A stretch of DNA of 64,000 bases, from NCBI GenBank assembly GCA_002841275.1, contig PHET01000007.1:1-64000 (forward strand), in the 5' to 3' direction. The notes beneath the pieces are model-generated. The model worked only from the letters and a program-made list of their open reading frames with translations, was not told the origin of the DNA and ran no database searches. The translations under genes were made by a program, and so were the position numbers. The DNA is from Actinobacteria bacterium HGW-Actinobacteria-7 (GTDB taxonomy: Bacteria; Actinomycetota; Coriobacteriia; Anaerosomatales; PHET01). Shown here one piece after another: positions 16,733 through 25,707 of this stretch. Numbering within the stretch: position 1 is the stretch's first letter; each line of letters starts with the position of its first letter.

Positions 16733-19123
16733 CTATTTTGCGGTTATCGCCTTGGTGTACGAAGTGCGGGCGCTGTTCACGGTGCCACCCAGATACCGCG
16801 CTCGCACCTTGTTGGTGCCGCGTGAGGGCTTGAACGATGCGTACGCCTTGTTGCCCGAGATGGTCCTCGTTGCGAACGTGCGCCATGAGCCATACACGTA
16901 GCGCTCGAAGACTACTTTCCCAGCGGTGCCAGAGGGTGCGAGCGTGGCTCTAAGGGTGACGTACTTACCGTACTTCACCTTCGTGGCCGACGCTGCCAGA
17001 CTTATAGCAGCGCGCACCTTGACGGTCGCTGAGGCCTGAGAGCGCAACGTGTCCTGATCGCCATCGAACCACACGGTCAGAACCGAAGTCTTCTTGAGGC
17101 CGTAGATGGCCGTGTCGAACTCGTCATAGCCTTCGTCCGGGTCGGGCTTGATCGTGAGGCTACGCAGCAGCGTCGACGCTGTCGAGTCAACCGATCGGCC
17201 GTAGATCTTGAGACCGGAGGTCCGGTACACGCCATCGACCGAGCCCATGATGTAAGTCTCGCCGCCGTAGTTGATGGTGCTCGGCATGACGAAGAGCTCG
17301 ATGAACGCCGACGACTTGGCCACGGAACCTTCTAGGTACCACGGCGTGGCAGCCGTGGCCTCGATTGAGTCGTAGGACTTGCTGGTGTTGGGATTGCTGG
17401 GATAGAAGGTCACCCCGAGATCCGAGTTCACGAGTTCGGCCTGCAGGGCGGCCGCGGTCTGGCTGGTCGAGAGTGCCGCGGAGGGACTCTCGTCGTAGTA
17501 GTAGTCCTCTTCGTCGTACTGGCCATCGTAGTAGTTGCCACCCGAGCCTCCGGTGACCACCAGCTCGCCGCTTGTGGGCACGTTGGCGGGAATGGTGAGA
17601 GTCACGTCGACCGTTTGAGTAGTGGGATTGCCATCCTCAAGAATCGACACCGTGACTCGATTTGCCGTGTTGGCCTTGAGACCTTCGGGCGCTTCCACAT
17701 CAACGATAGTGGCGAAGCGCTCTTGGGGATCCAACACGGCCTGGAAGTCGACCGAGAGGACCTGAGCGTCCTTGAGGCCCCAGAAGGAGTCGACCATCAG
17801 GTACGCATCGTCGATCATGGTCCACGCCACGTCATAGCTGTCGTTCCAGACATTGCGGCGGGCGATGGTGTACTCGTTGACGCCGTCGCTCACTACGACG
17901 GTCGTGGTCGTGACCGCGCTGCCGCTGCAGGCATAGTCATCGCACGCCCGCAGAGCGGTCTGATAGGACGAGTACCCCGGAATGACCGACCAGTCGCCCG
18001 TTGCGAACGCACGAGGCATGTAGCTGGTGCCGGACTCCTGGTTGCCCGTGGAGAGGTCAAGCACGTTCGAGGTCATCGTCGTGACCTTGGACTGGATGTC
18101 GGTACGCCCAAGGATGGCGGCGCCTCGGTCCTGCGTCACTGTTCCTCGCACCATGCCCGGACGACCGACCTTGTACGGGTCATAGGTGCTCGGCCACACG
18201 TAGTCGATCCACGCGTTGGCGAACGCGTAGTTGCTCGAACCGGTCCAGTCCATCGGATGGCCGAAGGCCAGCACCGTGTCGGAGTCGACGTAGGTCGCAG
18301 TGCCTATTCCGCCGACCCAGAAGTCGCCCCATGAAGCCAGCGCGGCTACGCCGGCGCCGGGCTCGAACGGCACCGACCAGTCACTCTTGCTCATGCCCAG
18401 CGCGCCGTTGAGCGGCAGCACGTCGTAGCCGCGGCCGGCGGTGAGCGCAGCCAGCTTCTTGTAGCCCGGGCTCGCCGGCGGAAGTGCGCCGATGGACAGA
18501 ACGCTGTACGGCTTGGCGACGAACGTGTACTTGCCGCGTGCTGCAGCCGCCACTTTGGCGTCGCTGGTGATGACGATGTCTTTGACCAGGCCTGCGGATG
18601 TCGCCGCAGGAACGGAGAGTGCCGACATCGTCAGTTTCGGATCTGTGGGATAACCCGCAACGGCGATCATCGCGTCGATCGGAGTCGCCAGGCCGGCACC
18701 GTTCATGGAGAACCAGTCCCCATAGGAAAGTGCACCGACGACCTTGTCGGACACGCCGTCGTTCACGTAGATGGGGCTACCACTCATGCCTGCGGCTATA
18801 CCGCCGATCTTGTCGATCTTGGGCCCTTTGGCCTCGAAGATGATGAGCGCCTTGGCAGCGTTCGAAGCCCCGAAGTCATCGGATGTGATCGCGATTATCT
18901 CAACGGGAATCGTTTCGATGGTCGAGCCCCGAAGTACTGTCTTGAGGTAACCGTTGACGGGATCTCCCGCAGCAGTGTCGATCATCTGCTGCAGCTCTGA
19001 AAGCCCCATCGATTCGTCCGCTGGGGCGGCGAAGGCCGACGCCGCCCACCCCGCGGAAAGTGCCGTTACCAGTGCAAGGATCGCTATGAGGCGCCCCCAC
19101 CGCTGTGCTGCCCCCACGTACAT
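16733..19123 (-). CDS. Secreted SpoIVB/S55-like peptidase-domain protein with Ig-like C-terminal domain
   Basis: This 796-residue exported protein begins with a signal peptide (about residues 1-33; LIAILALVTALSAGWAASAFA). The next 300 residues resemble the SpoIVB S55 serine-peptidase fold. They contain the nucleophile motif GGIAAGMSGSPIYV, and further on FGHPMD, which matches the conserved GHxxxD-type segment of that family. A linker with an Asp/Glu/Tyr-rich stretch leads to C-terminal beta-rich domains; the last about 90 residues look like a bacterial Ig-like or adhesin stalk. ATG 19123 has GAGAGGGG 5 bp upstream; a start at 19156 is possible but has no such site. Substrate and localisation (free or wall-associated) are unknown. 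Confidence 0.8.
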   Translation of the reverse strand: MYVGAAQRWGRLIAILALVTALSAGWAASAFAAPADESMGLSELQQMIDTAAGDPVNGYLKTVLRGSTIETIPVEIIAITSDDFGASNAAKALIIFEAKGPKIDKIGGIAAGMSGSPIYVNDGVSDKVVGALSYGDWFSMNGAGLATPIDAMIAVAGYPTDPKLTMSALSVPAATSAGLVKDIVITSDAKVAAAARGKYTFVAKPYSVLSIGALPPASPGYKKLAALTAGRGYDVLPLNGALGMSKSDWSVPFEPGAGVAALASWGDFWVGGIGTATYVDSDTVLAFGHPMDWTGSSNYAFANAWIDYVWPSTYDPYKVGRPGMVRGTVTQDRGAAILGRTDIQSKVTTMTSNVLDLSTGNQESGTSYMPRAFATGDWSVIPGYSSYQTALRACDDYACSGSAVTTTTVVVSDGVNEYTIARRNVWNDSYDVAWTMIDDAYLMVDSFWGLKDAQVLSVDFQAVLDPQERFATIVDVEAPEGLKANTANRVTVSILEDGNPTTQTVDVTLTIPANVPTSGELVVTGGSGGNYYDGQYDEEDYYYDESPSAALSTSQTAAALQAELVNSDLGVTFYPSNPNTSKSYDSIEATAATPWYLEGSVAKSSAFIELFVMPSTINYGGETYIMGSVDGVYRTSGLKIYGRSVDSTASTLLRSLTIKPDPDEGYDEFDTAIYGLKKTSVLTVWFDGDQDTLRSQASATVKVRAAISLAASATKVKYGKYVTLRATLAPSGTAGKVVFERYVYGSWRTFATRTISGNKAYASFKPSRGTNKVRARYLGGTVNSARTSYTKAITAK

Positions 19124-19269
19124 ACACACCCCTCTCTTGAAGGAGTGGCGCACCACTCCAAGGAAGTTCGCTGGTCAGACACTCCGCGCCAGCACGGACA
19201 GAATGGCACATCTGGGTCAAAACTGCGCGCGCGTTCGAGGCCCGTTTGCCGTCCATAACCCACAGCGCC

Positions 19270-19283
19270 ATTCCATTTGGAAT
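19270..19283. promoter_or_regulatory. Short palindrome in a divergent intergenic region
   Basis: ATTCCATTTGGAAT has two perfect 6-bp arms. It lies between the divergently transcribed secreted-protease gene and the QueT-like gene. It could be an operator; no recognised regulator consensus fits. Confidence 0.25.
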
Positions 19284-19362
19284 AGCCCGTTGACGCATAG
19301 GCTGATAGAATTCGCAGGTTCGTACCTTGTCCGGATGCTGAATCAGGGGGACGCTCGCCACC

Positions 19363-19902
19363 GTGAAACGCACTCGCTACATAGCACAGGCCGGCGTGAT
19401 CGCCGCGCTCTACGCCGCAGCCTCGATGCTTGCTCTGAGCGGTATGGGCACCTTCGCCAGCGGGCCCATCCAATTCCGGATCAGTGAGTCGCTCACCGTA
19501 TTGGCGCTGTTCACTCCGGCGGCCGTTCCCGGTCTGTGGATCGGGACCTGTATCGCGAACCAGCTGGTTGGCGGGCTTGGCCTGCTCGACGTGGTGTTCG
19601 GTGGGCTGGGTACGCTGCTCGGTGCCTGGTGGACTTGGCGGTTCCGTGGCAGGACAGCTGTGGCTCTGCTCGGCCCGGTCCTGTTCAACGCACTCATCGT
19701 TCCCGCCTACCTCCCCATAGTGCTCGACGACCCGTTCGGGAGCATCAATCTGCCGTCGATCGGGCTGCCGGTAGGACTGACTGTCTATCTGTTCGGCGTG
19801 GTCACTGTGGCGCTCGGCCAAGCGGTGGTAGTCTACGGAGTAGGATGGCCTCTTCTCGCGGCGCTCAGGCGGGTTGGTTTTGACACCACGTTCAGGCGCT
19901 AA
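19363..19902 (+). CDS. queT: QueT-family membrane protein, probable queuosine-precursor ECF transporter S component
   Basis: This 179-residue membrane protein has about five hydrophobic segments. It carries the QueT-type segment SGPIQFRISESLTVLALFTP followed by AAVPGLWIGTCIANQLVGG, both characteristic of the family. QueT is the substrate-capture subunit of an energy-coupling-factor transporter for preQ1/queuine-like precursors; the shared ECF ATPases and T subunit would be encoded elsewhere. GTG 19363 has a distant AGGGGG. I looked for a preQ1 riboswitch upstream and did not find one. Confidence 0.8.
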   Translation: MKRTRYIAQAGVIAALYAAASMLALSGMGTFASGPIQFRISESLTVLALFTPAAVPGLWIGTCIANQLVGGLGLLDVVFGGLGTLLGAWWTWRFRGRTAVALLGPVLFNALIVPAYLPIVLDDPFGSINLPSIGLPVGLTVYLFGVVTVALGQAVVVYGVGWPLLAALRRVGFDTTFRR

Positions 19903-19925
19903 GGGACGTTCGGGGGAGTAGCACG

Positions 19926-21728
19926 GTGCAGGTTCAGCGGGGCGAGAAGCATCAAGGGCTGGTCCCTCTTCCTTTTGTGCCGCTCATCGGTTGGGCGCAC
20001 GAGGACTGCACCGGATGCTGGGGATGCGTCAGGCACTGCCCCGCAGACGCACTGCGTGTCGTCGAAGGCCAGACCACCGTCATCGCCGAACGCTGTGTCA
20101 AGTGCGGCGCGTGCGTCCAGGAGTGCGGCAAGTCATCCACCAGTGTGCGTGACGACACCGCCGCTGTCCTCGATCTACTGGCTTCGGATGTGCCGGTCGT
20201 CGCGCTGTTGGCCAGCGAGTACGTCTCGGCACTCCATCCCATGAGCCGGCCGGCTGTCGAGCAGGCTCTGACCGGACTGGGTTTCTCGGGCATGGAGACC
20301 ACGATTCTGGGTGAAGAGATCGTGGCGGCCGCATACGATCAGGCGCTCTCCGGGCAGCCCGGCGGCCCGCCGCGGTTGCGCTCGTCTTGCCCGGTGACCG
20401 TCGACTGGGTGAGGCGGTTCTACCCACAGCTCACGGGGGCTCTCCTGCCCATCGTTCCGCCTTACATCGCGCAGGCGCGTCTAGTGCGAGAACTGTATCC
20501 GTCTGACGTGGCAATCGTGTACGTGTCGCCGTGCTACGCCCGCAAAGACGAGGTGTTCGCCTCGGATGTGGCGGGCGATGTCGACGTGGCCATCGGCTTC
20601 GACGAGTTGCGCGCTCTGTTCGCCGGCGCGCCGCCCCGTTCCGACGACATGCCGTCACGGCGTAAGCCGCAGGTGGTCAAGCAACTGTCTGCCATCGACG
20701 GGTTCCCGCGCCGCGTGCTCGCTGGCGGCCACATGGACACGGCGTCGGTCACCACGGTTCGGGGCCTCGACGAGCTCGACCGGCTGCTGACGGCGATCGT
20801 CCGTGGCGAGACGGCGCCTGCCGTCGTCGACATGTTGTGCTGCGAGGGTTGCCTCGATGGGCCGTGCGTGAACTCCGAACTGTCGGTGTTCGCGAAGCGT
20901 TCGATCGACACCGCCGAGCGTAGTCGCCAGGCACCGCCTGCGGTCGATACCCGAACGCTTCTCTCGGCTCTTCCCTCGGTCCAATTGGGACGCACGTTCA
21001 CTCCTGATCCCGCGCCGGTACGCGAGCCGTCCGAGGAGCAGATTGACGAGGTGCTGGCCGCCGGAGAGTTCATGAGCCGAGAAGATCTTATCGACTGCGG
21101 TGCCTGCGGGCGTGCAACCTGCGTCGAGCAAGCGGTCGCGATCTGGAGCGGGGACTCTTCGTGGGACCTGTGTTTCCCCCTGCAGCGCAAACGTCTCGTT
21201 CGCGAGTGCGAGCACTTCTCGGAAGCGTCAGTGACCGACGATCTCACGGGGCTGATCAACCGCCGGGCCTTCGACCAACGGCTGTCAGACGAGGTGGAGC
21301 GTGCGGTGAGATACAAGACGCCGCTCTCTCTGGTGATGATCGACCTCGACGGCTTCAAAGAGGTCAACGACCGGTACGGTCACGCGGCCGGCGACGCGCT
21401 CCTGCGCGCCACGGGTACGCTGCTGCGCTCCGAGCTGCGCGCCACAGACGCGGCGGTCCGCTACGGAGGAGACGAGTTCGCTCTGGTGCTCCCCGGGGTG
21501 CACAAGACCGGTGCATGGGCCGTCGCCGAGAAGATCTGCGCCAGTCTCCGGCAGCTGCAGGCAGCCGCGGGCGATGATGGCCCGAAGGTCAGCGCGACGG
21601 CGTCGATGGGCGTGTCGTCGATGGGCGAGCACTGCACCGACGCCAGTGCGCTGCTCGAGTCCGCGGACGCCGCGCTGTATCGCGCCAAACGGGCGGGTCG
21701 TAACAGGGTGGAGCTGGCTGCTGGGTAA
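19926..21728 (+). CDS. Ferredoxin / [FeFe]-hydrogenase-like / Fe-S / GGDEF fusion protein, putative redox-sensing diguanylate cyclase
   Basis: This 600-residue soluble protein has four parts. Residues 28-67 are a 2x[4Fe-4S] ferredoxin (CTGCWGCVRHCP and CVKCGACVQEC). Residues about 85-325 resemble the [FeFe]-hydrogenase large subunit: RSSCPVTVDWV (Cys155), VSPCYARKDE (Cys203) and DMLCCEGCLDGPC (Cys305 and Cys309). These align with the four cysteines that hold the [4Fe-4S] part of the H-cluster, but the extra cysteine of TSCCP is Ser. Residues 391-416 hold CGACGRATC and a further Cys, an extra Fe-S module. Residues about 435-600 are a GGDEF domain with intact GGDEF (514-518) and an RxxD inhibitory site (505-508). 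GTG 19926 has GGGGGAG 8 bp upstream. Hydrogenase activity is unlikely; a redox- or H2-responsive cyclic-di-GMP synthase is the inference. Confidence 0.85.
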   Translation: MQVQRGEKHQGLVPLPFVPLIGWAHEDCTGCWGCVRHCPADALRVVEGQTTVIAERCVKCGACVQECGKSSTSVRDDTAAVLDLLASDVPVVALLASEYVSALHPMSRPAVEQALTGLGFSGMETTILGEEIVAAAYDQALSGQPGGPPRLRSSCPVTVDWVRRFYPQLTGALLPIVPPYIAQARLVRELYPSDVAIVYVSPCYARKDEVFASDVAGDVDVAIGFDELRALFAGAPPRSDDMPSRRKPQVVKQLSAIDGFPRRVLAGGHMDTASVTTVRGLDELDRLLTAIVRGETAPAVVDMLCCEGCLDGPCVNSELSVFAKRSIDTAERSRQAPPAVDTRTLLSALPSVQLGRTFTPDPAPVREPSEEQIDEVLAAGEFMSREDLIDCGACGRATCVEQAVAIWSGDSSWDLCFPLQRKRLVRECEHFSEASVTDDLTGLINRRAFDQRLSDEVERAVRYKTPLSLVMIDLDGFKEVNDRYGHAAGDALLRATGTLLRSELRATDAAVRYGGDEFALVLPGVHKTGAWAVAEKICASLRQLQAAAGDDGPKVSATASMGVSSMGEHCTDASALLESADAALYRAKRAGRNRVELAAG

Positions 21729-21781
21729 GGACTGTCTGTGTCGGATTCGACACAGGCTCGTCGTTACAGGAGGCCCCGTCC

Positions 21782-22822
21782 ATGCATGACGCGCTGCTCC
21801 AGACGCCCGAGGGTGATCGCGTTCGCTGCGGTCTGTGTCCCCATCGTTGTCTGATCGCCGAGGGAAGTCGCGGTGTGTGCGGAGCTCGAGGTGTGGTTGA
21901 CGGGCGGCTGGTGGCGTTGACGTACGGCATGGTGAGTTCGCTTGCCGCCGATCCCATCGAGAAGAAGCCGGTCTTCCACTACTGCCCGGGAACCCGGGTG
22001 CTCTCGCTGGGCAGCGTAGGCTGTTCGATGAAGTGCGGACACTGTCAGAACTGGCAGATCTCCCGACCCAAGGGAGACGACGGCTCAGTACCGCTGCGCT
22101 ACGTGGGTCCCGAGCAGATTGCCGGTCTGGCTGCCGAGAGTGGCTGCGCTGGCGTGGCGTTCACCTACAACGAGCCGGTCATCTGGCTTGAATACGTAAT
22201 CGATGCCGCCCGTCGTGCGCACGACGAGGGCCTCTACACCGTCATGGTCACCAACGGATACATCACCCCCGAGGCGCTCGATCTGCTCGCGGGGCATATC
22301 GACGTCTGGCGCGTTGACATCAAGGGCTTTCACGAAGAGACCTACCGTAGCCTGTGCCACGTCGGACACGCCGAGGCGGTGCGCAGTGCGGCCCAGCGCG
22401 CGAAGGTCGTTTGCGGCATGCATGTGGAGTGCGTGACCAACGTGGTGCCCGGCGTCAACGACTCCAGTGCGGAGTTGCGCCTCGTGGCACGATGGATTTC
22501 CTGTTCGTTGGGCCCGGACACCCCATGGCATGTGACGCGGTTCATGCCGTATCTCGAGTTCGCCGATCTCGATCCGACGCCGCTGTCCACGCTTATGCGC
22601 GCAGCTGAGATCGGTGCCGAGGAGGGGCTGAACTTCGTGTACTTGGGCAATGTCGACGCACCCGGGGGCGAAGACACGGTGTGTCCGCAATGCGGCGCGG
22701 TGGCGGTGCGCAGAACGGGGTTCTCGGCAGATATCAGCCGGCTTGCAGCGGGTGGTCGTTGCCCCGAGTGCGACACGGATCTCAACATGTACGTGTGCGG
22801 CGATGATACGAACCACGCGTGA
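21782..22822 (+). CDS. amrS: AmmeMemoRadiSam-type radical SAM enzyme
   Basis: This 346-residue radical SAM protein belongs to the PflA-related AmrS family. Its N-terminal cysteines (RCGLCPHRCLI and GVCGARG) precede the SAM-cluster motif CSMKCGHCQNW (about residues 80-90). The segment AFTYNEPVIWLEY and the late RFMPYLEFADLDPT are typical. A C-terminal zinc ribbon (CPQCG and CPECD, about residues 300-332) is also present. AGGAGG precedes ATG 21782. The usual partners, AMMECR1 and MEMO1 homologues, are not in this window. The chemical role of the family is unsettled. Confidence 0.88.
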   Translation: MHDALLQTPEGDRVRCGLCPHRCLIAEGSRGVCGARGVVDGRLVALTYGMVSSLAADPIEKKPVFHYCPGTRVLSLGSVGCSMKCGHCQNWQISRPKGDDGSVPLRYVGPEQIAGLAAESGCAGVAFTYNEPVIWLEYVIDAARRAHDEGLYTVMVTNGYITPEALDLLAGHIDVWRVDIKGFHEETYRSLCHVGHAEAVRSAAQRAKVVCGMHVECVTNVVPGVNDSSAELRLVARWISCSLGPDTPWHVTRFMPYLEFADLDPTPLSTLMRAAEIGAEEGLNFVYLGNVDAPGGEDTVCPQCGAVAVRRTGFSADISRLAAGGRCPECDTDLNMYVCGDDTNHA

Positions 22823-22850
22823 AGCTGCTGGTCAGAGAGGATGTGTGTGA

Positions 22851-23558
22851 GTGCACGCAACAGATGAGTCGGCGTCGAGCGCCCGTCCTGTACCGCATGA
22901 GACCCCACGGGTGCTCGTGTTCTTCGACTATGCATGCCAGTTCTGCTACCTGGACTGGCCGCGCTTCAAGCGGCTGAGACAGGATCACGAGGCGGACCTC
23001 GTACTCGTGCCGTTCGAGCTGAGGCCCCAGTTGCCGGGCGAGGGTGTGCCCGTCTCGGAACTGGGCACGCCGCACTCGGAACACGTCGAGCAGCATATTC
23101 GGCGAATGGCGAAGGAGGCCGGGCAGGACCTGGTGATACCGGACTTCGTGCCCAACACGCACTATGCGCTTGGCCTGGGCGAATACGCGCGCGACCAGGG
23201 GAACAGGATCCATGAGGCCGTTCACGAGGCGATCTTCTCGGCGTACAGCGGGAAGGGGCTCGACATCGGCCGAGAGGATGTTCTTCTCGACATCGCTTCT
23301 GCGGCGGGGCTGGATCGCGAGGAAGCTGCCAAGGTGTTCGCCGAGGGACGCTACGATGACCGCCTCCACCAGTTCTACCACCTCGCGGTGTCACTGGGCA
23401 TCACGGCGACCCCCAGCGCGCTGGTCTGCAACGAGCTGCTCATCGGAAGCAGGCCCTACGAGGTGCTCGAGGACGCGCTCGAACGCTGTCTTGTCACCGA
23501 ACACAACATCGCGGCACACCTCGCCGAGACGGTCGATCCTGCGGCAGCAGAATCGTGA
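22851..23558 (+). CDS. DsbA/FrnE-family thiol oxidoreductase
   Basis: This 235-residue protein has a thioredoxin fold with a helical insertion, like FrnE and HCCA-isomerase-type DsbA proteins. The active site is FFDYACQFCYLDW (CQFC at about residues 30-33). The cis-proline region is GITATPSALV (about residues 187-196). No signal peptide is seen, so it is probably cytoplasmic. GTG 22851 is the first start after an in-frame TGA. Physiological substrates are unknown. Confidence 0.85.
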   Translation: MHATDESASSARPVPHETPRVLVFFDYACQFCYLDWPRFKRLRQDHEADLVLVPFELRPQLPGEGVPVSELGTPHSEHVEQHIRRMAKEAGQDLVIPDFVPNTHYALGLGEYARDQGNRIHEAVHEAIFSAYSGKGLDIGREDVLLDIASAAGLDREEAAKVFAEGRYDDRLHQFYHLAVSLGITATPSALVCNELLIGSRPYEVLEDALERCLVTEHNIAAHLAETVDPAAAES

Positions 23559-23601
23559 GATGCCGCTCGGCGGATACCGGCGTTGCGTGCAGGGGAGTAG
23601 C

Positions 23602-23636
23602 GGTATCATGTACGAGGCCCAAAGCGGCCTGATACC
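23602..23636. other. Hairpin in the spacer before the glycosyltransferase gene
   Basis: GGTATC (23602-23607) pairs with GATACC (23631-23636), and AGGCC (23615-23619) pairs with GGCCT (26 to 30 of the same decade). Together they form a stem with a one-sided bulge. It may be a terminator for the upstream gene or a leader structure; no T-tract follows. Confidence 0.35.
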
Positions 23637-23666
23637 CGCAACCGTCACAGGAGTCGTCGAGAGCCA

Positions 23667-24926
23667 GTGGAACCCGTTGTTGTCATTCCGACTTTTTGGA
23701 CCCGCCGCCAGGGTGGACGCGGCCGCGTGGTCACTGATGAGCGTGTAGCCACCTACGACCATCCCACGCCGATCAACGAACTCGACCCACCGCTTGTCTC
23801 GTGCTTGGAGTCCCTCAGGCAGGTGCGCGGTCTGGGGCGGGTACTCGTCATCGTCGCAGTAACCGATGACACGATCGCGAATGCAGCCGAGGACCGCGTA
23901 CGAGAGATCGTCGATGAGTTTCCCGGCATCCATGCCTTCGTCTTCGGCCCGGTAGAGCTGGGGTCGTTGCACCGGAGGCTCGAACAACTCGAGTTCGCCG
24001 ACATGATCGACGGCGTCACACTCACCGGCTACGGAGCTGTGCGCAACGCGGGCCTCATCGCGGCGGCGGTTCTGGGTCATGACTCGGTGGTCTTCCTCGA
24101 TGACGATGAGGTCGTACTAGACCCGGACTTCCTCGAGAAGGCGCTCTACGGTCTGGGTGCCAAGCTGCAGGACGGCACCCCGCTTCTGGCGAAGACGGGC
24201 TACTACGTCGACGACCAGGGCAGATGGCAGCGTCACGACCAGCCGCACTGGACCGACATGTTCTGGCGCCAGAAGGACGCGTACAACGCGGCCCTGGACA
24301 TCGTGATGAAGCCGCCCAGGATCCAGCGGGCGCGGATCGCGTTCGGTGGCATCATGTCGCTGCACAGGGACATGTACTCCGCGGTGAGCTTCGATCCCTG
24401 GGTCAGCCGGGGCGAAGACATCGACTACGTGATCAACGTGCGTATGCACGGCGGCGACGTCTTCATCGACGATCAGTGGAACGCGCTGCACCTGCCTCCG
24501 GAACCGGTCAGCGAGGCGCTGCGCTTCCGGCAGGACGTCTACCGGTTCGTCTACGAACACCGCAAGATCGAGTTCGCCAAGTCCCAAGTCGACCTGCGCC
24601 AAGTCACGCCCAAGTCGATGATGCCGTATCCGGGCGAGTTCATCGACTCATCGGTAGGCTGGCGCGCGTTTGTCACCGGTATGCTCCGGGCTGTGGGTCG
24701 GCCCGAGAAGGGCCGCTACGTGACCGCGGCGTTCCATTCGGTCCGAGAGGCGAGCGAGTACGCGCGAGAGCACTGCCAGCACTACTTCGAATTCCAGCGG
24801 CGCTGGCCCATCATGATGGAGCGCTTGTGGGACGACGTGGCGCTCTCGTCGCTGTTCACCGGAGAGCGCAGGGTCGATCGTACGGCGCTCACCGGCCGGT
24901 TCCCGGTAATTCCGTCTGCCGAGTAG
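23667..24926 (+). CDS. Family 2-like glycosyltransferase
   Basis: This 419-residue protein has the nucleotide-sugar-binding pattern of GT-A glycosyltransferases. It starts with VVVIPTFWTRRQGG, passes YGAVRNAGLIAAAVLGHDSV and reaches the metal-binding motif FLDDDEVVLDPDF (about residues 148-160). A second conserved-looking region is AFGGIMSLHRDMYSAV followed by WVSRGEDIDYVINVRMHGG. There is no membrane helix. GTG 23667 is preceded by AGGAG at a longish distance. Donor and acceptor are unknown; it could act on a surface glycan or a compatible solute. Confidence 0.75.
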   Translation: MEPVVVIPTFWTRRQGGRGRVVTDERVATYDHPTPINELDPPLVSCLESLRQVRGLGRVLVIVAVTDDTIANAAEDRVREIVDEFPGIHAFVFGPVELGSLHRRLEQLEFADMIDGVTLTGYGAVRNAGLIAAAVLGHDSVVFLDDDEVVLDPDFLEKALYGLGAKLQDGTPLLAKTGYYVDDQGRWQRHDQPHWTDMFWRQKDAYNAALDIVMKPPRIQRARIAFGGIMSLHRDMYSAVSFDPWVSRGEDIDYVINVRMHGGDVFIDDQWNALHLPPEPVSEALRFRQDVYRFVYEHRKIEFAKSQVDLRQVTPKSMMPYPGEFIDSSVGWRAFVTGMLRAVGRPEKGRYVTAAFHSVREASEYAREHCQHYFEFQRRWPIMMERLWDDVALSSLFTGERRVDRTALTGRFPVIPSAE

Positions 24927-24933
24927 CAGCGCC

Positions 24934-25707
24934 GTGGGCGATTGGGCACTCGCCGCGGTCGTCGGGCTGGTCTCGGGAGTACTTTCGGGCGCATTCGGGA
25001 TAGGCGGTGGTATCGTCACCACGCCGGCGATCCGGTTGCTGCTGGGCGCGCCTGCGCTCATCGCCGTGGGTACGCCACTGCCGGTGATCATCCCGGCGGC
25101 TCTGACCGGGGCATTCGCTTACAATCGCAGCGGCCGAGCGGATCTTCGCGCGGCGCTGGTGATCGCCTTGGCCGGCGCCCTGCCTGCTGTGGGTGGCGCG
25201 CTGCTCGCGACGCGCGTGGGCGGCTCCATTGTGCTCGTGGGTACGGCGCTACTCATCCTGTGGGCTGCGACCGACACGATCCTTCAGGTGCTCCACCCGC
25301 CCACGCCGCTGCCGGACGAGACCCGGAGCACGCAGCTCAGGGTCTTGGCGCTGGTGGGAGTTGGTGCCATCACCGGTCTGTACTCGGGCTTCTTCGGGTT
25401 GGGCGGTGGATTTGTCCTCGTTCCTCTTCTGACGCGGTGGCTCCGTTTCGGCGTCAAGCGGGCCGTGGGCACTTCGCTGGCGACCGTTGCGATACTGGCC
25501 ATTCCCGGGACGGTCACGCACGCGCTTCTGGGCAATATCGATTGGCTCATCGCTGCAGGCCTTGCCGTAGGGGTGGTGCCCGGGGCGCTGCTGGGCGCGC
25601 GTATCTCGCTGGGCGCGCACGACCGCCAGATTCGAATCGCGTTCGCGCTGCTGCTCGTGGTGGTGGGAGTGTTGCTCGCCGTCACCGAGCTGACCGGGCT
25701 GCAGTAG
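24934..25707 (+). CDS. TauE/SafE-family membrane transporter
   Basis: This 257-residue protein has about eight hydrophobic segments in two repeats. Each begins with the family motif, GVLSGAFGIGGGIVTTPAIR near residue 16 and SGFFGLGGGFVLVPLL near residue 153. The family exports or imports sulfite, sulfonates or related organic anions; the substrate here is not determinable. GTG 24934 follows the glycosyltransferase stop by 7 bp, and the stop overlaps the next start (TAGTG). Confidence 0.88.
   Translation: MGDWALAAVVGLVSGVLSGAFGIGGGIVTTPAIRLLLGAPALIAVGTPLPVIIPAALTGAFAYNRSGRADLRAALVIALAGALPAVGGALLATRVGGSIVLVGTALLILWAATDTILQVLHPPTPLPDETRSTQLRVLALVGVGAITGLYSGFFGLGGGFVLVPLLTRWLRFGVKRAVGTSLATVAILAIPGTVTHALLGNIDWLIAAGLAVGVVPGALLGARISLGAHDRQIRIAFALLLVVVGVLLAVTELTGLQ

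Noticed and set aside
14493-19286. Shared 17-bp ATTC(N)GGAATAGC-like motif at 14493-14509 and 19270-19286 as a common regulatory site
   Set aside because: Fourteen of 17 positions agree, but similar GGAATAGC strings also occur inside coding sequence (for example near 33995 and 15127), so it may be chance.
19157-19362. preQ1 riboswitch before the QueT-like gene
   Set aside because: A short GGTTCGTACC hairpin is visible but the A-rich tail and pseudoknot partner of preQ1 aptamers are missing.
24942-25706. N-terminal extension of the GNAT protein through the TauE/SafE gene
   Set aside because: The extension is an off-frame reading of the transporter gene; GTG 25707 gives a normal acetyltransferase.
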